Below the pieces are notes generated by a model. That model was not told the origin of the DNA and did not search any database. It saw nothing but the letters and a program-made list of their open reading frames with translations. 64,000 nucleotides of DNA, taken from contig NZ_JAGDEL010000003.1 in NCBI RefSeq assembly GCF_017497975.1, positions 248,001 to 312,000 on the forward strand, in the 5' to 3' direction. This document shows, in pieces, positions 17,934 through 26,497 of this stretch; within the stretch, counting starts at the first letter, position 1, and each line of letters begins with the position of its first letter. The DNA comes from Metabacillus bambusae (lineage in GTDB: Bacteria > Bacillota > Bacilli > Bacillales > Bacillaceae). A program made the translations under genes and the position numbers.

Positions 17934-18755
17934 TTAAAGTTGATATGTATAGTAATCTTGTGAATGTACAGCTTTGAACCCTACTGATTCATATAACCCT
18001 AGAGCATGGTCATTTTTCGTCTCAACTTCTAAGTGTACCGAATAACCATCTGAACTTTGATCTTTTATGACTCGACGCAACACTTTTCTGCCAATTCCTT
18101 TGCCTTGATGCTCTGGCAAAATGGAAAAACCATATATCCAAGCTTGCCCATCTATTCGTTTTAGACGAATTTTCCCTACCGTCTTTTCGTTCACATCAAT
18201 CATTAACATGTCGGTGTCTTCCTCACTATCGAACAAACTTTCCATTGATAGGGCATCTTCTTTTGCCATACCTAACGCTTCAACAGATAAACGTATACGC
18301 ATATCTAAATCATCTACATTTGCTTTTCGCAGTGTTAAACCCTCTACTGTTTCTAAGGAGCTTTCTTGCCACACCATTTGATGTTCTGAAAACGTATAAA
18401 CAGCACCTTGTTTATTCAAAAAAGCTTTTGCTGCATGTGACCCTGCAGGTGCGTTCAATAAGATTTTCCTGTATCCGTTTTGTTTAGCTGTTGCTATCCC
18501 CTTTTTGAACAAAAGGCGGAATTGTCCCTTACGTCGTTCACTTGGCTTCACCATGCCGCATACTTCCACAGTAGATCCAAAAGAATACAAACCTAAAAAC
18601 GCGACAAGTTCATCTTTTTCATAATGAAGAAAGTCTAGTTGATTAGTTTTGCGATTTTCTAGCATATCCCAGTTAAGTTTCAGTTGTAAATTATCTTGAG
18701 TTTCGCACTCTTTTTGTAGTTTTTTAATTGCTTGTAATTGTTTTGTCGTTAGCAT
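17934..18755 (-). CDS. Protein with two GNAT acetyltransferase domains
   Basis: A 273-residue tandem GNAT protein. The N-terminal domain (about 1-125) shows VEVCGMVKPSERRKGQFRLLF and KILLNAPAGSHAA; the C-terminal domain (about 140-273) shows the complete acetyl-CoA motif SILPEHQGKGIGRKVLRRV and LEVETKNDHALGLYESVGF. The first domain lacks a clear R/Q-x-x-G-x-G/A loop, so it may be structural. GGAGAC precedes the ATG. Tandem GNAT proteins include acetyltransferases of diverse small molecules; substrate unknown. Confidence 0.85.
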   Translation of the reverse strand: MLTTKQLQAIKKLQKECETQDNLQLKLNWDMLENRKTNQLDFLHYEKDELVAFLGLYSFGSTVEVCGMVKPSERRKGQFRLLFKKGIATAKQNGYRKILLNAPAGSHAAKAFLNKQGAVYTFSEHQMVWQESSLETVEGLTLRKANVDDLDMRIRLSVEALGMAKEDALSMESLFDSEEDTDMLMIDVNEKTVGKIRLKRIDGQAWIYGFSILPEHQGKGIGRKVLRRVIKDQSSDGYSVHLEVETKNDHALGLYESVGFKAVHSQDYYTYQL

Positions 18756-18892
18756 AGTTGTCTCCTTTATTATGGTCGTTTTTCAATTGTATATTGCTTA
18801 TCTTTCTTACAAATATGAGAATTCAATATGATTTAGTAGTTATCCTTTTCAAATGATAAAAATAAAATTAACCTGCTATTAGCTTAATAAAT

Positions 18893-18960
18893 CTTATTCC
18901 ATTATCTGGCCCTATTCACAAAGAAAGAGCGTAATTCTTATTCCTGACATGCCCTATTCC
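18893..18960. repeat. Family-1 repeat overlapping the 3' end of the APH-kinase gene
   Basis: CTTATTCCATTATCTGGCCC, AAAGAAAGAGCGTAATTC in the centre and GACATGCCCTATTCC at the right. The right end covers the last seven codons and the stop of the gene at 18938-20656, the only copy I found that enters a reading frame. Confidence 0.65.
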
Positions 18961-20656
18961 ACTCGTAGCCAAACTCCGAAAGCGACTGTTGACGTTTGCT
19001 TCTGTTATCGTTGACCGCTTTTAACGCCACTTTGTATAATTCGTCGCTCAATCGCCATTTTTCGATTGACCTGTCTTTTTCTCCTCCAAACAGAGCAAAT
19101 GCTGTAGCTCCCATTAAATACACATTAGTTATTTCATCTATGGATGCACCGAGTGTAAATTCCTCCGGCGACATAAAACGTGTTGATCCCCACATTCTGC
19201 CCATCGTATTTATATATGGCATTTTAGAATAGAGATCAATATCACAAATAAGGGTCTTTTTTGTGCCAAAGTTATACATAATACTGCCGTCATAAAAGTC
19301 AATGGCAACATATCCTTGCTTTATAATATGTATATGAAATACCAGTATGTCGTTAAATAATTCAAGCCTTGTGCTGTCCGGCATCTGCAAGAACCTTTCT
19401 CTGGACAATGGATACATTCTGCCCATACACTCCCCGTCTGACCATTCAAAAATAGAGGCAAACCCTTTGCCTACTTCCTCCGCTTTGATAAATCTGATCA
19501 AATTGGGGTGCGCTAAATCCTGATAAATCGGAACGGTGGATTTCAGCCTTGCTATTGCATCTTCGGGTTTGCCGGAATATTGCTCTGTGGGTGCGCCAGC
19601 AAATTTTATAAAGTATTTCTTATCACCGTTCTCTACACCGAAGCAGATATTGCCCGAATCTTGATCATCATAAATCTTGAAAATCTCACCATATTGCTCA
19701 ATGAAAGAGATATCAAAGGGAGATTTTAATTTGTATGGAATATTATTTATGTACTGAATATAAAAATCTGCCAAATACCAAGTCGGCGTAGGATTATTCA
19801 TGCCGTCGAACCAAGTTAGAACATCTTTTGCCTGATTTTTCATAATGGTAACTTCATCTTCACCGAAAGGGATTGCCCAATATATTGACGACAGCATATT
19901 GCTGCTTAAATAAAAAGCCAAAAGCGTGAAGAACTGCACAGGCGGTCTTCCGTTAAAATAACCGTTAATCTGCCCTGTGGCAAAGTGCGGACTGGCAGCA
20001 GCACTCCACACAATCCGGTTAAACTCTTCCCACGGGTCACCGTAGTCATTACGGTTGAAATCGATTATGCTCAGTTCTCCTTCTGGCGAAATAATCATAT
20101 TCCCCACATGATAATCACCGTGCTGAAAGCATTGCGGCCTTCCTTCAAGAAGATGTCTGTTTGACTCAATATAGGCGATGATTTTATCGTCACCATCTAT
20201 TTTTATGCCACAGTCATTGTATTGTTTAATTTTGCTGTCTGTTTTGTGGTTAAAACGTGTTTCCCATTCTTCTTGTTCATTTGGTGCAGGAATATTGTGG
20301 ATTTTCCTCAATATTCGCCCCGATTTCACCCCGAGTTCATATTGCTCAGTTTCGGTCATCTTAGGTAACACAATCTCTGCATCTTCGCCGTCACACCATA
20401 TTAAAAGCGAATATACACTTTTGCCGTTATTACAAATACCAAAATCAACAGTCTGCGACATAGGTACACCGCATTCGGCGAACAGCTTCATCATTTCAAA
20501 TTCGCTTTTCTTCTTGTCATACTCTGAAATATCAGCTATGCGAAGCAGCATTTTTTCGTTCGTCACGGTTTCAATATAGTATTTTTTGTCGCTCGACCAA
20601 CCTTTGTATATCGGTTTGATTTTTTCAAATGTTGCGTATTTTTTTATATCGAACAC
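18938..20656 (-). CDS. Fusion of aminoglycoside phosphotransferase-like and protein kinase-like domains
   Basis: A 572-residue protein with two kinase-fold domains. Residues 1-300 are APH/choline-kinase-like: catalytic loop QHGDYHVGN at 178-186 and metal-binding IIDFNRNDYGDPWEEF at 197-212. Residues 310-572 are like serine/threonine kinases: K351 in KKYFIKFAG, HPNLIRF, a catalytic loop YVAIDFYDGSIMYN (Asp453, Asn462), CDIDLYSK in place of DFG, and GSTRFMSPEEF in place of APE. Both halves keep catalytic residues. GTG start, seven bases after AAGGAGG. It stands alone. Base composition looks richer in G/C than its neighbours, which may mean transfer. Its substrate could be an antibiotic, a sugar or a protein; unknown. 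Confidence 0.85.
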   Translation of the reverse strand: MFDIKKYATFEKIKPIYKGWSSDKKYYIETVTNEKMLLRIADISEYDKKKSEFEMMKLFAECGVPMSQTVDFGICNNGKSVYSLLIWCDGEDAEIVLPKMTETEQYELGVKSGRILRKIHNIPAPNEQEEWETRFNHKTDSKIKQYNDCGIKIDGDDKIIAYIESNRHLLEGRPQCFQHGDYHVGNMIISPEGELSIIDFNRNDYGDPWEEFNRIVWSAAASPHFATGQINGYFNGRPPVQFFTLLAFYLSSNMLSSIYWAIPFGEDEVTIMKNQAKDVLTWFDGMNNPTPTWYLADFYIQYINNIPYKLKSPFDISFIEQYGEIFKIYDDQDSGNICFGVENGDKKYFIKFAGAPTEQYSGKPEDAIARLKSTVPIYQDLAHPNLIRFIKAEEVGKGFASIFEWSDGECMGRMYPLSRERFLQMPDSTRLELFNDILVFHIHIIKQGYVAIDFYDGSIMYNFGTKKTLICDIDLYSKMPYINTMGRMWGSTRFMSPEEFTLGASIDEITNVYLMGATAFALFGGEKDRSIEKWRLSDELYKVALKAVNDNRSKRQQSLSEFGYEWNRACQE

Positions 20657-21067
20657 GATTTTACCTCCTTATTTTTATTCCACATAAATAATCAATCAAT
20701 AGTGCACACACCGGCATTTATAATGGCATCATACACATCCAAACTGCTGAATGATTTACCAAAACCTTATTCAACTCTGCTCAATAGCTCTTTTAATGTT
20801 TAATATTGTATTGCATATTCTTACTGCTCGATTGCTGATAATCAGAAATAGATCCTATTCGCTGGTTTCTTAATAAAAAAAGAGCCGCCGTTGCAACTCG
20901 TATTGTTCAACTATCGTGCCCTTTAATGGAATAACTACATGAATTAGCGGGTTTTGCAGAGTAATAAGTTTAATGTTCTTAAACAAGCCCTCTTTTATTG
21001 AATATGATAATTAACTGAAGCCAGTTCGTTAGTTCAAGAGGGAAAAAGAATTCCTTTTTTTTATATT
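20657..21067. other. Intergenic region with a family-1 repeat
   Basis: Contains the repeat at 20871-20935. The remaining sequence shows no frame that I trust. Confidence 0.5.
20871..20935. repeat. Family-1 palindromic repeat
   Basis: AAAAAAAGAGCCGCCG in the left half, then ATTGTTCAACTATCGTGCCC and TTTAATGGAATAAC. The right half is a complete short unit. Confidence 0.7.
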
Positions 21068-21595
21068 TTATACATTTCGTAGTTTACTAAGTAATTGGAA
21101 AATCTGACCCCTATGATTTGATTCATGTTCAATTAAATGGTATACAACCCATTCAGGTGAGACATCATAGTGTTCAAGTACTCTCAGTTTACGCCAATCC
21201 GTTAAGTCCATTGAACGAAAATGGGAAAGAAATACTTCACGTACCTTATTAAGGCGGTGAAAATGTTCCTCTAAACTTTGTCCTTCAATATGGGTTAAAG
21301 TGCCGTCTTTAGAATGGCTTTCTAACGGAAACAACGAGCGTATTTCAGGATCCCATTCAGTACAAAGAATTTCTACATATAACCAATCTGCCTCGACCAA
21401 TGCAATGTGATATAACAGCGAGCCAATCGTTTGTCTTTCATCAATTTTTGTGTCTAGTGTACTTTGGCTGATTCCAGTTAATTCTGATATAAGAATTCGG
21501 CGAACATCTTCTAAACACCATAGCCATCGACCAATTTCTTTTTCATATTCTGGTAACGGAGATACCAGTAAAGATTTTCTCTTCAACGAGATCAC
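21068..21595 (-). CDS. DinB family protein
   Basis: A 175-residue four-helix DinB/YfiT-type protein. The putative metal-binding histidines are present: H63 in GSLLYHIALVEADW and H157/H161 in HLIEHESNHRGQI. DinB-like proteins are often thiol-dependent transferases (for example bacillithiol transferases) or of unknown role. AGGAGTGTGATC precedes the start. One of three DinB genes or remnants in the window. Confidence 0.85.
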   Translation of the reverse strand: MISLKRKSLLVSPLPEYEKEIGRWLWCLEDVRRILISELTGISQSTLDTKIDERQTIGSLLYHIALVEADWLYVEILCTEWDPEIRSLFPLESHSKDGTLTHIEGQSLEEHFHRLNKVREVFLSHFRSMDLTDWRKLRVLEHYDVSPEWVVYHLIEHESNHRGQIFQLLSKLRNV

Positions 21596-21663
21596 ACTCC
21601 TCTTAAAGTGCTTACATTCAATTAAAAATGGATATTTCCTTCTTTTAAATAAAAACCCCTTCC

Positions 21664-21730
21664 CTTATTCAACAAAATGGCCCAATAAAATGGACACGTC
21701 TTGTGGAATCGCGCCCTATAATTGAACAAG
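21664..21730. repeat. Family-1 palindromic repeat, long form
   Basis: CTTATTCAACAAAATGGCCC, centre TGGACACGTCTTGTGG, right end CGCGCCCTATAATTGAACAAG, located between two tandem minus-strand genes. Confidence 0.75.
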
Positions 21731-21742
21731 ATAAATTGCTTA

Positions 21743-22306
21743 TTAACTATTTTTTATTAGTTCTTCTCTCCATAAACGTTCCATATTTACTTCATTGTTT
21801 GTATAACTTAATAGAAACACATCAGGATTACTAAGATTTTTCCAACAATCAAAATCAAAGCTGTTATCATAATTCTTTAGCAGTAGAGACATTAGATTTC
21901 CGTGAGTAACGAATATTGTTTTTTCAGTTTCACTTTTAAAAACTTCATCTACAACGTTTACTATTCGGTTCATAGCTTCTTTACTAGACTCTCCTCCTTT
22001 AAATTTCAACTCCAAATCATCGAATGTTACTTTAAGTTTTTCAAGCCAGTCCGGTAAATCCGTTGTACTAAGTGTGCGTTCTGATAAACGTTCATCAATC
22101 TCTATTATTATGTTTGTTTCCTTACTTATTGGTTCTACTGACTGAATTGCACGTAAAAAAGGGCTTGATATGATTCGGTCAATTTTAGTATTGGAGAAAA
22201 ATTCAGATAAATATTTCGCTTGTTTAAATCCCTTTATTGTTAGTTGTGACTCCGAAGGTTGCCCCTGTGCTTCACAATGCCTTACAATATAAATCTCTTT
22301 TTTCAT
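21743..22306 (-). CDS. Histidine phosphatase (phosphoglycerate mutase-like)
   Basis: A 187-residue branch-1 histidine phosphatase. The catalytic motif IVRHCEAQG places the nucleophile His10; Arg9, Arg51 in SSPFLRAIQS, Glu77 in DERLSER and His135 in FVTHGNLM complete the phosphate pocket. Members dephosphorylate small molecules (fructose bisphosphate, alpha-ribazole phosphate and others). Its ATG overlaps the TGA of a truncated acetyltransferase by one base pair group (ATGA), so translation is coupled to that stub. Confidence 0.87.
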   Translation of the reverse strand: MKKEIYIVRHCEAQGQPSESQLTIKGFKQAKYLSEFFSNTKIDRIISSPFLRAIQSVEPISKETNIIIEIDERLSERTLSTTDLPDWLEKLKVTFDDLELKFKGGESSKEAMNRIVNVVDEVFKSETEKTIFVTHGNLMSLLLKNYDNSFDFDCWKNLSNPDVFLLSYTNNEVNMERLWREELIKNS

Positions 22307-22440
22307 ACAAAGTTCCCCCCAATTATGTCCCTTCCTTCATAAAATTCAAGCACAGAAAGGTCTGAAAGCCATTTTACTAATAGGTAAGCATCCCTTTCTT
22401 CTAATTTGCGAACTTTTAAATTACAGTTTTGGAATAACAT
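22303..22440 (-). pseudogene. Truncated GNAT acetyltransferase, N-terminal 45 codons
   Basis: ATG behind GAGGGAT, then FQNCNLKVRKLEERDAYLL and VKWLSDLSVLEFYEGRD, a typical N-terminus of AAC(6')-type acetyltransferases (expected about 180 residues). The frame then leaves the family and ends in TGA overlapping the next gene. A deletion has fused the stub to the leader of the phosphatase gene. Confidence 0.6.
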
Positions 22441-23042
22441 AATATCCCTCATTTTAAATACGTTTTAAAAGGTATAATTCACTTTTTATAGGGAAATCCC
22501 TCCAAATAAGTTGATAAACCTGCCTTTTAATAAAAAAAGCCATTCCCCATCTTGAAGAATAGCGCCGATTCTTGAATAAGCTATTACATAATTTTTGCGA
22601 AGTGCGTTATTACAGTTTCCGGATAATCTTTTCTTATTTATTAAATACTATCCTTAATTTTCACTAGTACATTTGTTATGAAAATTAAATGAGTACAAAT
22701 TTTGGCTATTGTTATTTTGCTAGTCTAAATCTTATTTATTTTGTTTGAATAGTCTCTATTTGGAATGCATGGGTTAAAGAGTTAAATGCATTTTCTAAAA
22801 CTACACTCATTGTTTTACAGTTAGCATTAACTTAATATATATATTTTTTTCATAATTGGTTATCTTTTATAAAAGTTTGTTCAAAATAAATCCCTAATAA
22901 AACATTGAATGTAAAATACACCAAATGACTTACAAAGCCTTTTTAGAAACAGGCACCAAAAATGCAAGCGCATATTTTCACTCACAAAGGTAACATTACT
23001 ATTTGTACGACATCCAAACACATCCCTTAGGAGGTTTTCAGC
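22441..23042. other. Intergenic region upstream of the stress-protein pair
   Basis: Holds a family-1 repeat at 22510-22580 and the divergent promoters. I looked for a SigB-type GTTT..GGGWAW pair before 23043 and did not find a convincing one. Confidence 0.4.
22510..22580. repeat. Family-1 palindromic repeat, long form
   Basis: GTTGATAAACCTGCC, AAAAAAAGCCATTCCCC in the centre, then AATAGCGCCGATTCTTGAATAAG-type right end. Confidence 0.65.
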
Positions 23043-23519
23043 ATGGGCTTTTTTGATTTTTTTAATGAAGAAAAAACGAAAAAGGAAACTCGAAAAGAGG
23101 TACGTGATGTAGCTCACACTGCCGATACAGAATTTGCAGCAGAAGATGCACATCTTGATCTCCGTGAGGAAGAATTGGACATCGACAAACATCGGGTGGA
23201 GACGGGTGATGTGACGCTTCATAAGGACATTGTTGAGGAAGAACAATCAGTGAATGTCCCTGTTTCACATGATCAAGTCGTTATTAAACAAAGAGCCGTT
23301 GATCACGAACCAACAGATGAACCAATTACTGAAGAAGAAACGGTTCACATTCCAGTAACTGCTGAAAAAATTGATGTAGAAAAGCATACGGTCGTCACTG
23401 GTGAAGTCTCTGCTCATATACGTTCGGTTCAGGAAACAGAACAAGTACGTGACGTACTTCGTAAAGAAGTTGCAGATGTTGAATCACATGGTAATACAGA
23501 TATTATCAATGAGGACTAA
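23043..23519 (+). CDS. DUF2382 (YsnF/AvaK) domain stress protein
   Basis: A 158-residue protein with a charged N-terminus (MGFFDFFNEEKTKKETR) and the DUF2382 domain at about 38-142: LREEELDIDKHRVETGD, VPVSHDQVVIKQRAV, VHIPVTAEKIDVEKHTV and TGEVSAHIRSVQETEQV. In B. subtilis YsnF belongs to the general stress group, and the domain is often paired with PRC-barrel domains; none is present here. AGGAGGTTTTCAGC precedes the ATG. A terminator follows at 23529, so this and the next gene may be expressed separately. Confidence 0.85.
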   Translation: MGFFDFFNEEKTKKETRKEVRDVAHTADTEFAAEDAHLDLREEELDIDKHRVETGDVTLHKDIVEEEQSVNVPVSHDQVVIKQRAVDHEPTDEPITEEETVHIPVTAEKIDVEKHTVVTGEVSAHIRSVQETEQVRDVLRKEVADVESHGNTDIINED

Positions 23520-23528
23520 TTGTTCCCA

Positions 23529-23561
23529 CCTACTTAACTTCTTAGTTAAGTAGGTTTCTTT
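23529..23561 (+). terminator. Rho-independent terminator
   Basis: CCTACTTAAC and GTTAAGTAGG pair perfectly around a 6-nt loop and are followed by TTTCTTT. Confidence 0.8.
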
Positions 23562-23598
23562 CCATCCTCTTAACATAAAAAAAACTTCAGGAGGTCCT

Positions 23599-24126
23599 AT
23601 GGGGAAATATATTATTATTGGTGCAATATTTGGTAGTATAATCGGTTGGATAACAGGTTTTTCAGCCGTAATAGGATTCGTTTTAGGAGCAATCGTTGGC
23701 GGCATTTGTCATACAATGAATGCGAGAAGAAAAATCGACGAACCCTCTGCAAAAACAAATAAAAATCAAGAACAAACACTTCAATTACGAGAAGAGCAGT
23801 TGGACATAAAAAAAGAACGAGTACAAACGGGTGAGGTAAAGGTTCATAAAGAAGTCGTCGAAGAACTTAAAACGTTCACTGTTCCGATTAAGCGTGAAGA
23901 AATGGTAATAGAAGCAGGAAATGAGGAGGAACTTCGTATTCCTCTGAAAGTAGAAGAAGTTGAAATAAACAAACACCCTGTGCAAGTGAATGAAGTATCG
24001 GTTACAAAACGTCAAATAGAAGAAATAAAACAAATAAAGGAAAAGCTAAAAAAAGAAACAGTACACGTCGACGTTACAGGTGATGCGGATGTCATAAAAA
24101 AGCCGTCAAATGAAACGACGGAATAA
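23599..24126 (+). CDS. Membrane-anchored DUF2382 domain protein
   Basis: A 175-residue paralogue of the preceding protein. An N-terminal glycine-rich hydrophobic hairpin (IIIGAIFGSIIGWITGFS and VIGFVLGAIVGGICH, residues 4-40) should insert in a membrane; the DUF2382 domain follows at about 62-165 (LREEQLDIKKERVQTGEV, VPIKREEMVIEAG, LRIPLKVEEVEINKHPV). AGGAGGTCC precedes the ATG. The glycine-zipper anchor plus the same domain suggests a soluble and a membrane version of one stress module. Confidence 0.83.
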   Translation: MGKYIIIGAIFGSIIGWITGFSAVIGFVLGAIVGGICHTMNARRKIDEPSAKTNKNQEQTLQLREEQLDIKKERVQTGEVKVHKEVVEELKTFTVPIKREEMVIEAGNEEELRIPLKVEEVEINKHPVQVNEVSVTKRQIEEIKQIKEKLKKETVHVDVTGDADVIKKPSNETTE

Positions 24127-24493
24127 ACCATTTCCGCCATTCGGGTGGTAACAGGTGAAGGCGCTACCCGACTCCTTCTTCGTAACCTTCGAAAGTCACT
24201 TTCGTCTCACCAATAACCAACCCACGATGCTTTGATAACACCGTTGCAGCCAACTGCATCAAAAACGAATAAAGGAATGATACTGCAATACTTATTCACA
24301 AACTCAATTACCTCGGGATTTTATGGTTTTTATGTTCATTTATGGTTTACATATATGGATTTACCAGGAGCAAGTTTTTGTTTTTAGGGATACCCATATA
24401 GAGCAATTCCTTTTTTACCTTATTTTTTGCGCTAGATGTCGATTAGTACCAGATTTTTTTCCCTTCAGCAGTCTAACCTGAAAGAATTTCTAA
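24127..24493. other. Gene-free stretch after the DUF2382 pair
   Basis: A weak CGGGT..ACCCG stem lies near 24143-24172. Otherwise nothing recognised. Confidence 0.4.
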
Positions 24494-24670
24494 TTATTTA
24501 TGGGCTTTATTTGTTAATATAATTAATTCATTGAGGTTTTTAATTACAATTTCTTTTTTCGATGGAGGTAAATCCGAAATGTTTGCAATGATTTCTTTTC
24601 TTTTTAGTTCCATTTGTTTCAAAATGTCCTTATTAATTCCATCTAAATTACAACTATTTTCTTCGCCCAT
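24494..24670 (-). CDS. Small hypothetical protein, 58 residues
   Basis: ATG following AAAAGGGG, reading MGEENSCNLDGINKDILK and then a predicted helical pair (MELKRKEIIANISDLPPSKKE and IVIKNLNELIILTNKAHK). Size and helix pair recall small Spo0E-type regulators, but the Spo0E signature SxxLD is absent, so I do not assign a function. Confidence 0.5.
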   Translation of the reverse strand: MGEENSCNLDGINKDILKQMELKRKEIIANISDLPPSKKEIVIKNLNELIILTNKAHK

Positions 24671-24785
24671 CTCTAAACCCCTTTTCTTTTAACAATATAT
24701 ATTGTTAATCTTAAACAATTTTAAGGTTATATTGTTTTACCTTTTATATATGGATTAAACCATGGCAACTACCTTAATTTTCTTT

Positions 24786-24825
24786 GGATGAAAAAGCCGG
24801 CATTCCTCTATTAAAGGATTGCCGG
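24786..24825. terminator. Hairpin terminator
   Basis: AAAAGCCGGCA pairs with TGCCGGCT across a 14-nt loop; A and T runs on both sides suit either strand. Confidence 0.55.
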
Positions 24826-24923
24826 CTAAAAGGGAAATTCCTCTGGAGTATCTACCATATCATAGATTGTTTACAGCTTAGTTAATGAAAAATAACAGTT
24901 TGATAACAGAGATTTTTAATGAA

Positions 24924-24985
24924 TACTTTATACAAATTTAGTTAACATAGTCAGCTATTATCGGTAATCAAAACATATTGGAATA
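24924..24985. repeat. Family-2 repeat
   Basis: TTTATACAAATTTAGTTAAC, ATAGTCAGCTATTATCGG. Same motif order as the copies at 26884, 29798, 30475 and 51846. Confidence 0.6.
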
Positions 24986-25088
24986 AATTCTGGTATGTTT
25001 TTTAGGATCAGAAAGAAGAATATTGAGTATTTAAAATAAAAGGCTACCATATAGGCAACATAAGGGTTTCTCATTTTTCATCAATTTA

Positions 25089-25541
25089 CTACCCTTTATA
25101 GTCTGATACAAAATTTCTGATTTCTTGTATTGGTATTCCCAAATTAATAACCATTTGAATAAGTTCAACCCATTCTTTATCAAGTTCTTCTACTGTATCG
25201 TTTTTCTGACTTAGCATTACTGTTCCCTTATCAAAATCAGAGGGTACCTCAGCTATATTTCTCACATCAGATTCAACTTCTTCTCGATACCCCTGTGATT
25301 CTTCGTGTAATAGTTCCCACTGTTCATATAGGTTTTTTGCTGTCTGATAGTCATCGAAATCCACTTTTAAATCTGTATTTAATTTTTCTTTTAATTCGAG
25401 GTATGACATTTCCCATTCTTCTAAACTTTTTAAATCAAAGAGTTTTGAAAACCTAGGTTTTATACTTTCCCAGTGAAAATAAATGTTATTACACCATTCC
25501 AACAAATCTTCACGGTATTGTTTTTGTTCTACTATTTCCAT
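25089..25541 (-). CDS. Protein with a C-terminal SinI/SinR-type dimerisation domain
   Basis: About 150 residues. The first 115 form an acidic helical region I do not recognise (YREDLLEWCNNIYFHWESI, LEEWEMSYLELKEKL, LYEQWELLHEESQGYR). The last 32 (ELDKEWVELIQMVINLGI, PIQEIRNFVSDYKG) match the B. subtilis SinI core (ELDQEWVELMVEAKEANI, SPEEIRKYL) closely from memory. In SinI this helical hook binds SinR and relieves repression of biofilm genes. The frame opens at 25601, but GGGAGAGGGAG is next to the ATG at 25541. No SinR-like gene is nearby. It could be a larger anti-repressor or an unrelated protein using the same dimer hook. Confidence 0.65.
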   Translation of the reverse strand: MEIVEQKQYREDLLEWCNNIYFHWESIKPRFSKLFDLKSLEEWEMSYLELKEKLNTDLKVDFDDYQTAKNLYEQWELLHEESQGYREEVESDVRNIAEVPSDFDKGTVMLSQKNDTVEELDKEWVELIQMVINLGIPIQEIRNFVSDYKG

Positions 25542-25761
25542 ACATCTCCCTCTCCCAGCTACATACGACTTTAGTGACTTTGATTTTTGTGATGACCACA
25601 ATTTTATACTATGTTTCTACTAATGTCCTAGGACTAGACACTTGCCTAAAATGCGATCAATCATCTATAAACGTAAGATTGTTTCAATATATTTCCTAAC
25701 ATGATTTAAAAAATAAAGCTCAATTTAAATGATGTGGGCTACATACAATGAGGAATTTAAA

Positions 25762-25942
25762 ATGACAGTAATCACAAACCTAAAACAAACGATACAGGTT
25801 TAACAAGTGCGCAAGCAAGCTTAGAAGGATTTGCGCTTGACACTGATAACCAGCGGCAAAACAACTGTATCAAAATACGGCTCAACAAACACAACTTGTC
25901 ATTGAACAACTATCTCCACGTCTTCAGCAAGTTGAACAGTAA
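25762..25942 (+). pseudogene. Frameshifted DUF1657 gene
   Basis: ATG opens TVITNLKQT; the family sequence then continues in two other frames as GLTSAQASLEGFALDTDNQ and KQLYQNTAQQTQLVIEQL then SPRLQQVEQ. These together match DUF1657, a small spore-associated family usually encoded beside spoVA genes or YetF-like proteins. At least two frameshifts destroy it here, and no spoVA gene is nearby. Confidence 0.65.
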
Positions 25943-26497
25943 GAACAACAATACAATCAACAATAAAAATAAAAAATATATAAAAAATCAATTTTGGTGT
26001 GAGTAGTGGGAATAATGATAATGCCATGTTTTCTTTCTGTATTTTCTTTTTTTCTTATTATTAGAACGCCGTCCAAAAGCGTCCGATGAAAGCTCTCCTT
26101 TTCGTAATCGGGCACTTTTTATTACCTAATTGCCCAGTGACAGGGTTGCTGCTATATACCGCAAAGTAGTTTACTGTATGTGGAACACTTACTAGTGTTT
26201 AACCAATAATAGTTACCAAAAACAACAGTTATTGTAATGATACGGCAAAACTATAATATTCAATGAAACCATTTGAAATTCATCATAAAATATTGCCAAA
26301 AGTATTACCAAATATCTTTACCATAATATTATCTTTCTTTTTCTGCTGTTTACTTTGTGGTCTATTATACGAACCCTGTCTCTACCCCTTATAAAATGCA
26401 TAAGCCCCTATTTTCTAAAAATAAGGGCTTATGTCGTTTTATAGGAAAATCATTTTTTTAATTCTTTCTATATCTTTGCATTCCGATTCACTTATCG
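25943..26497. other. Gene-free stretch
   Basis: No convincing frame. A terminator hairpin lies at 26398-26436, just past the stop of the minus-strand gene at 26498. Confidence 0.5.
26398..26436. terminator. Hairpin terminator
   Basis: CATAAGCCCCTATTTT and AAATAAGGGCTTATG form a long stem with a tiny loop. Confidence 0.7.

Noticed and set aside
23040-23520. SigB promoter for the first DUF2382 gene
   Set aside because: I found no GTTT-N12-15-GGGWAW pair before the start, so I did not annotate one.
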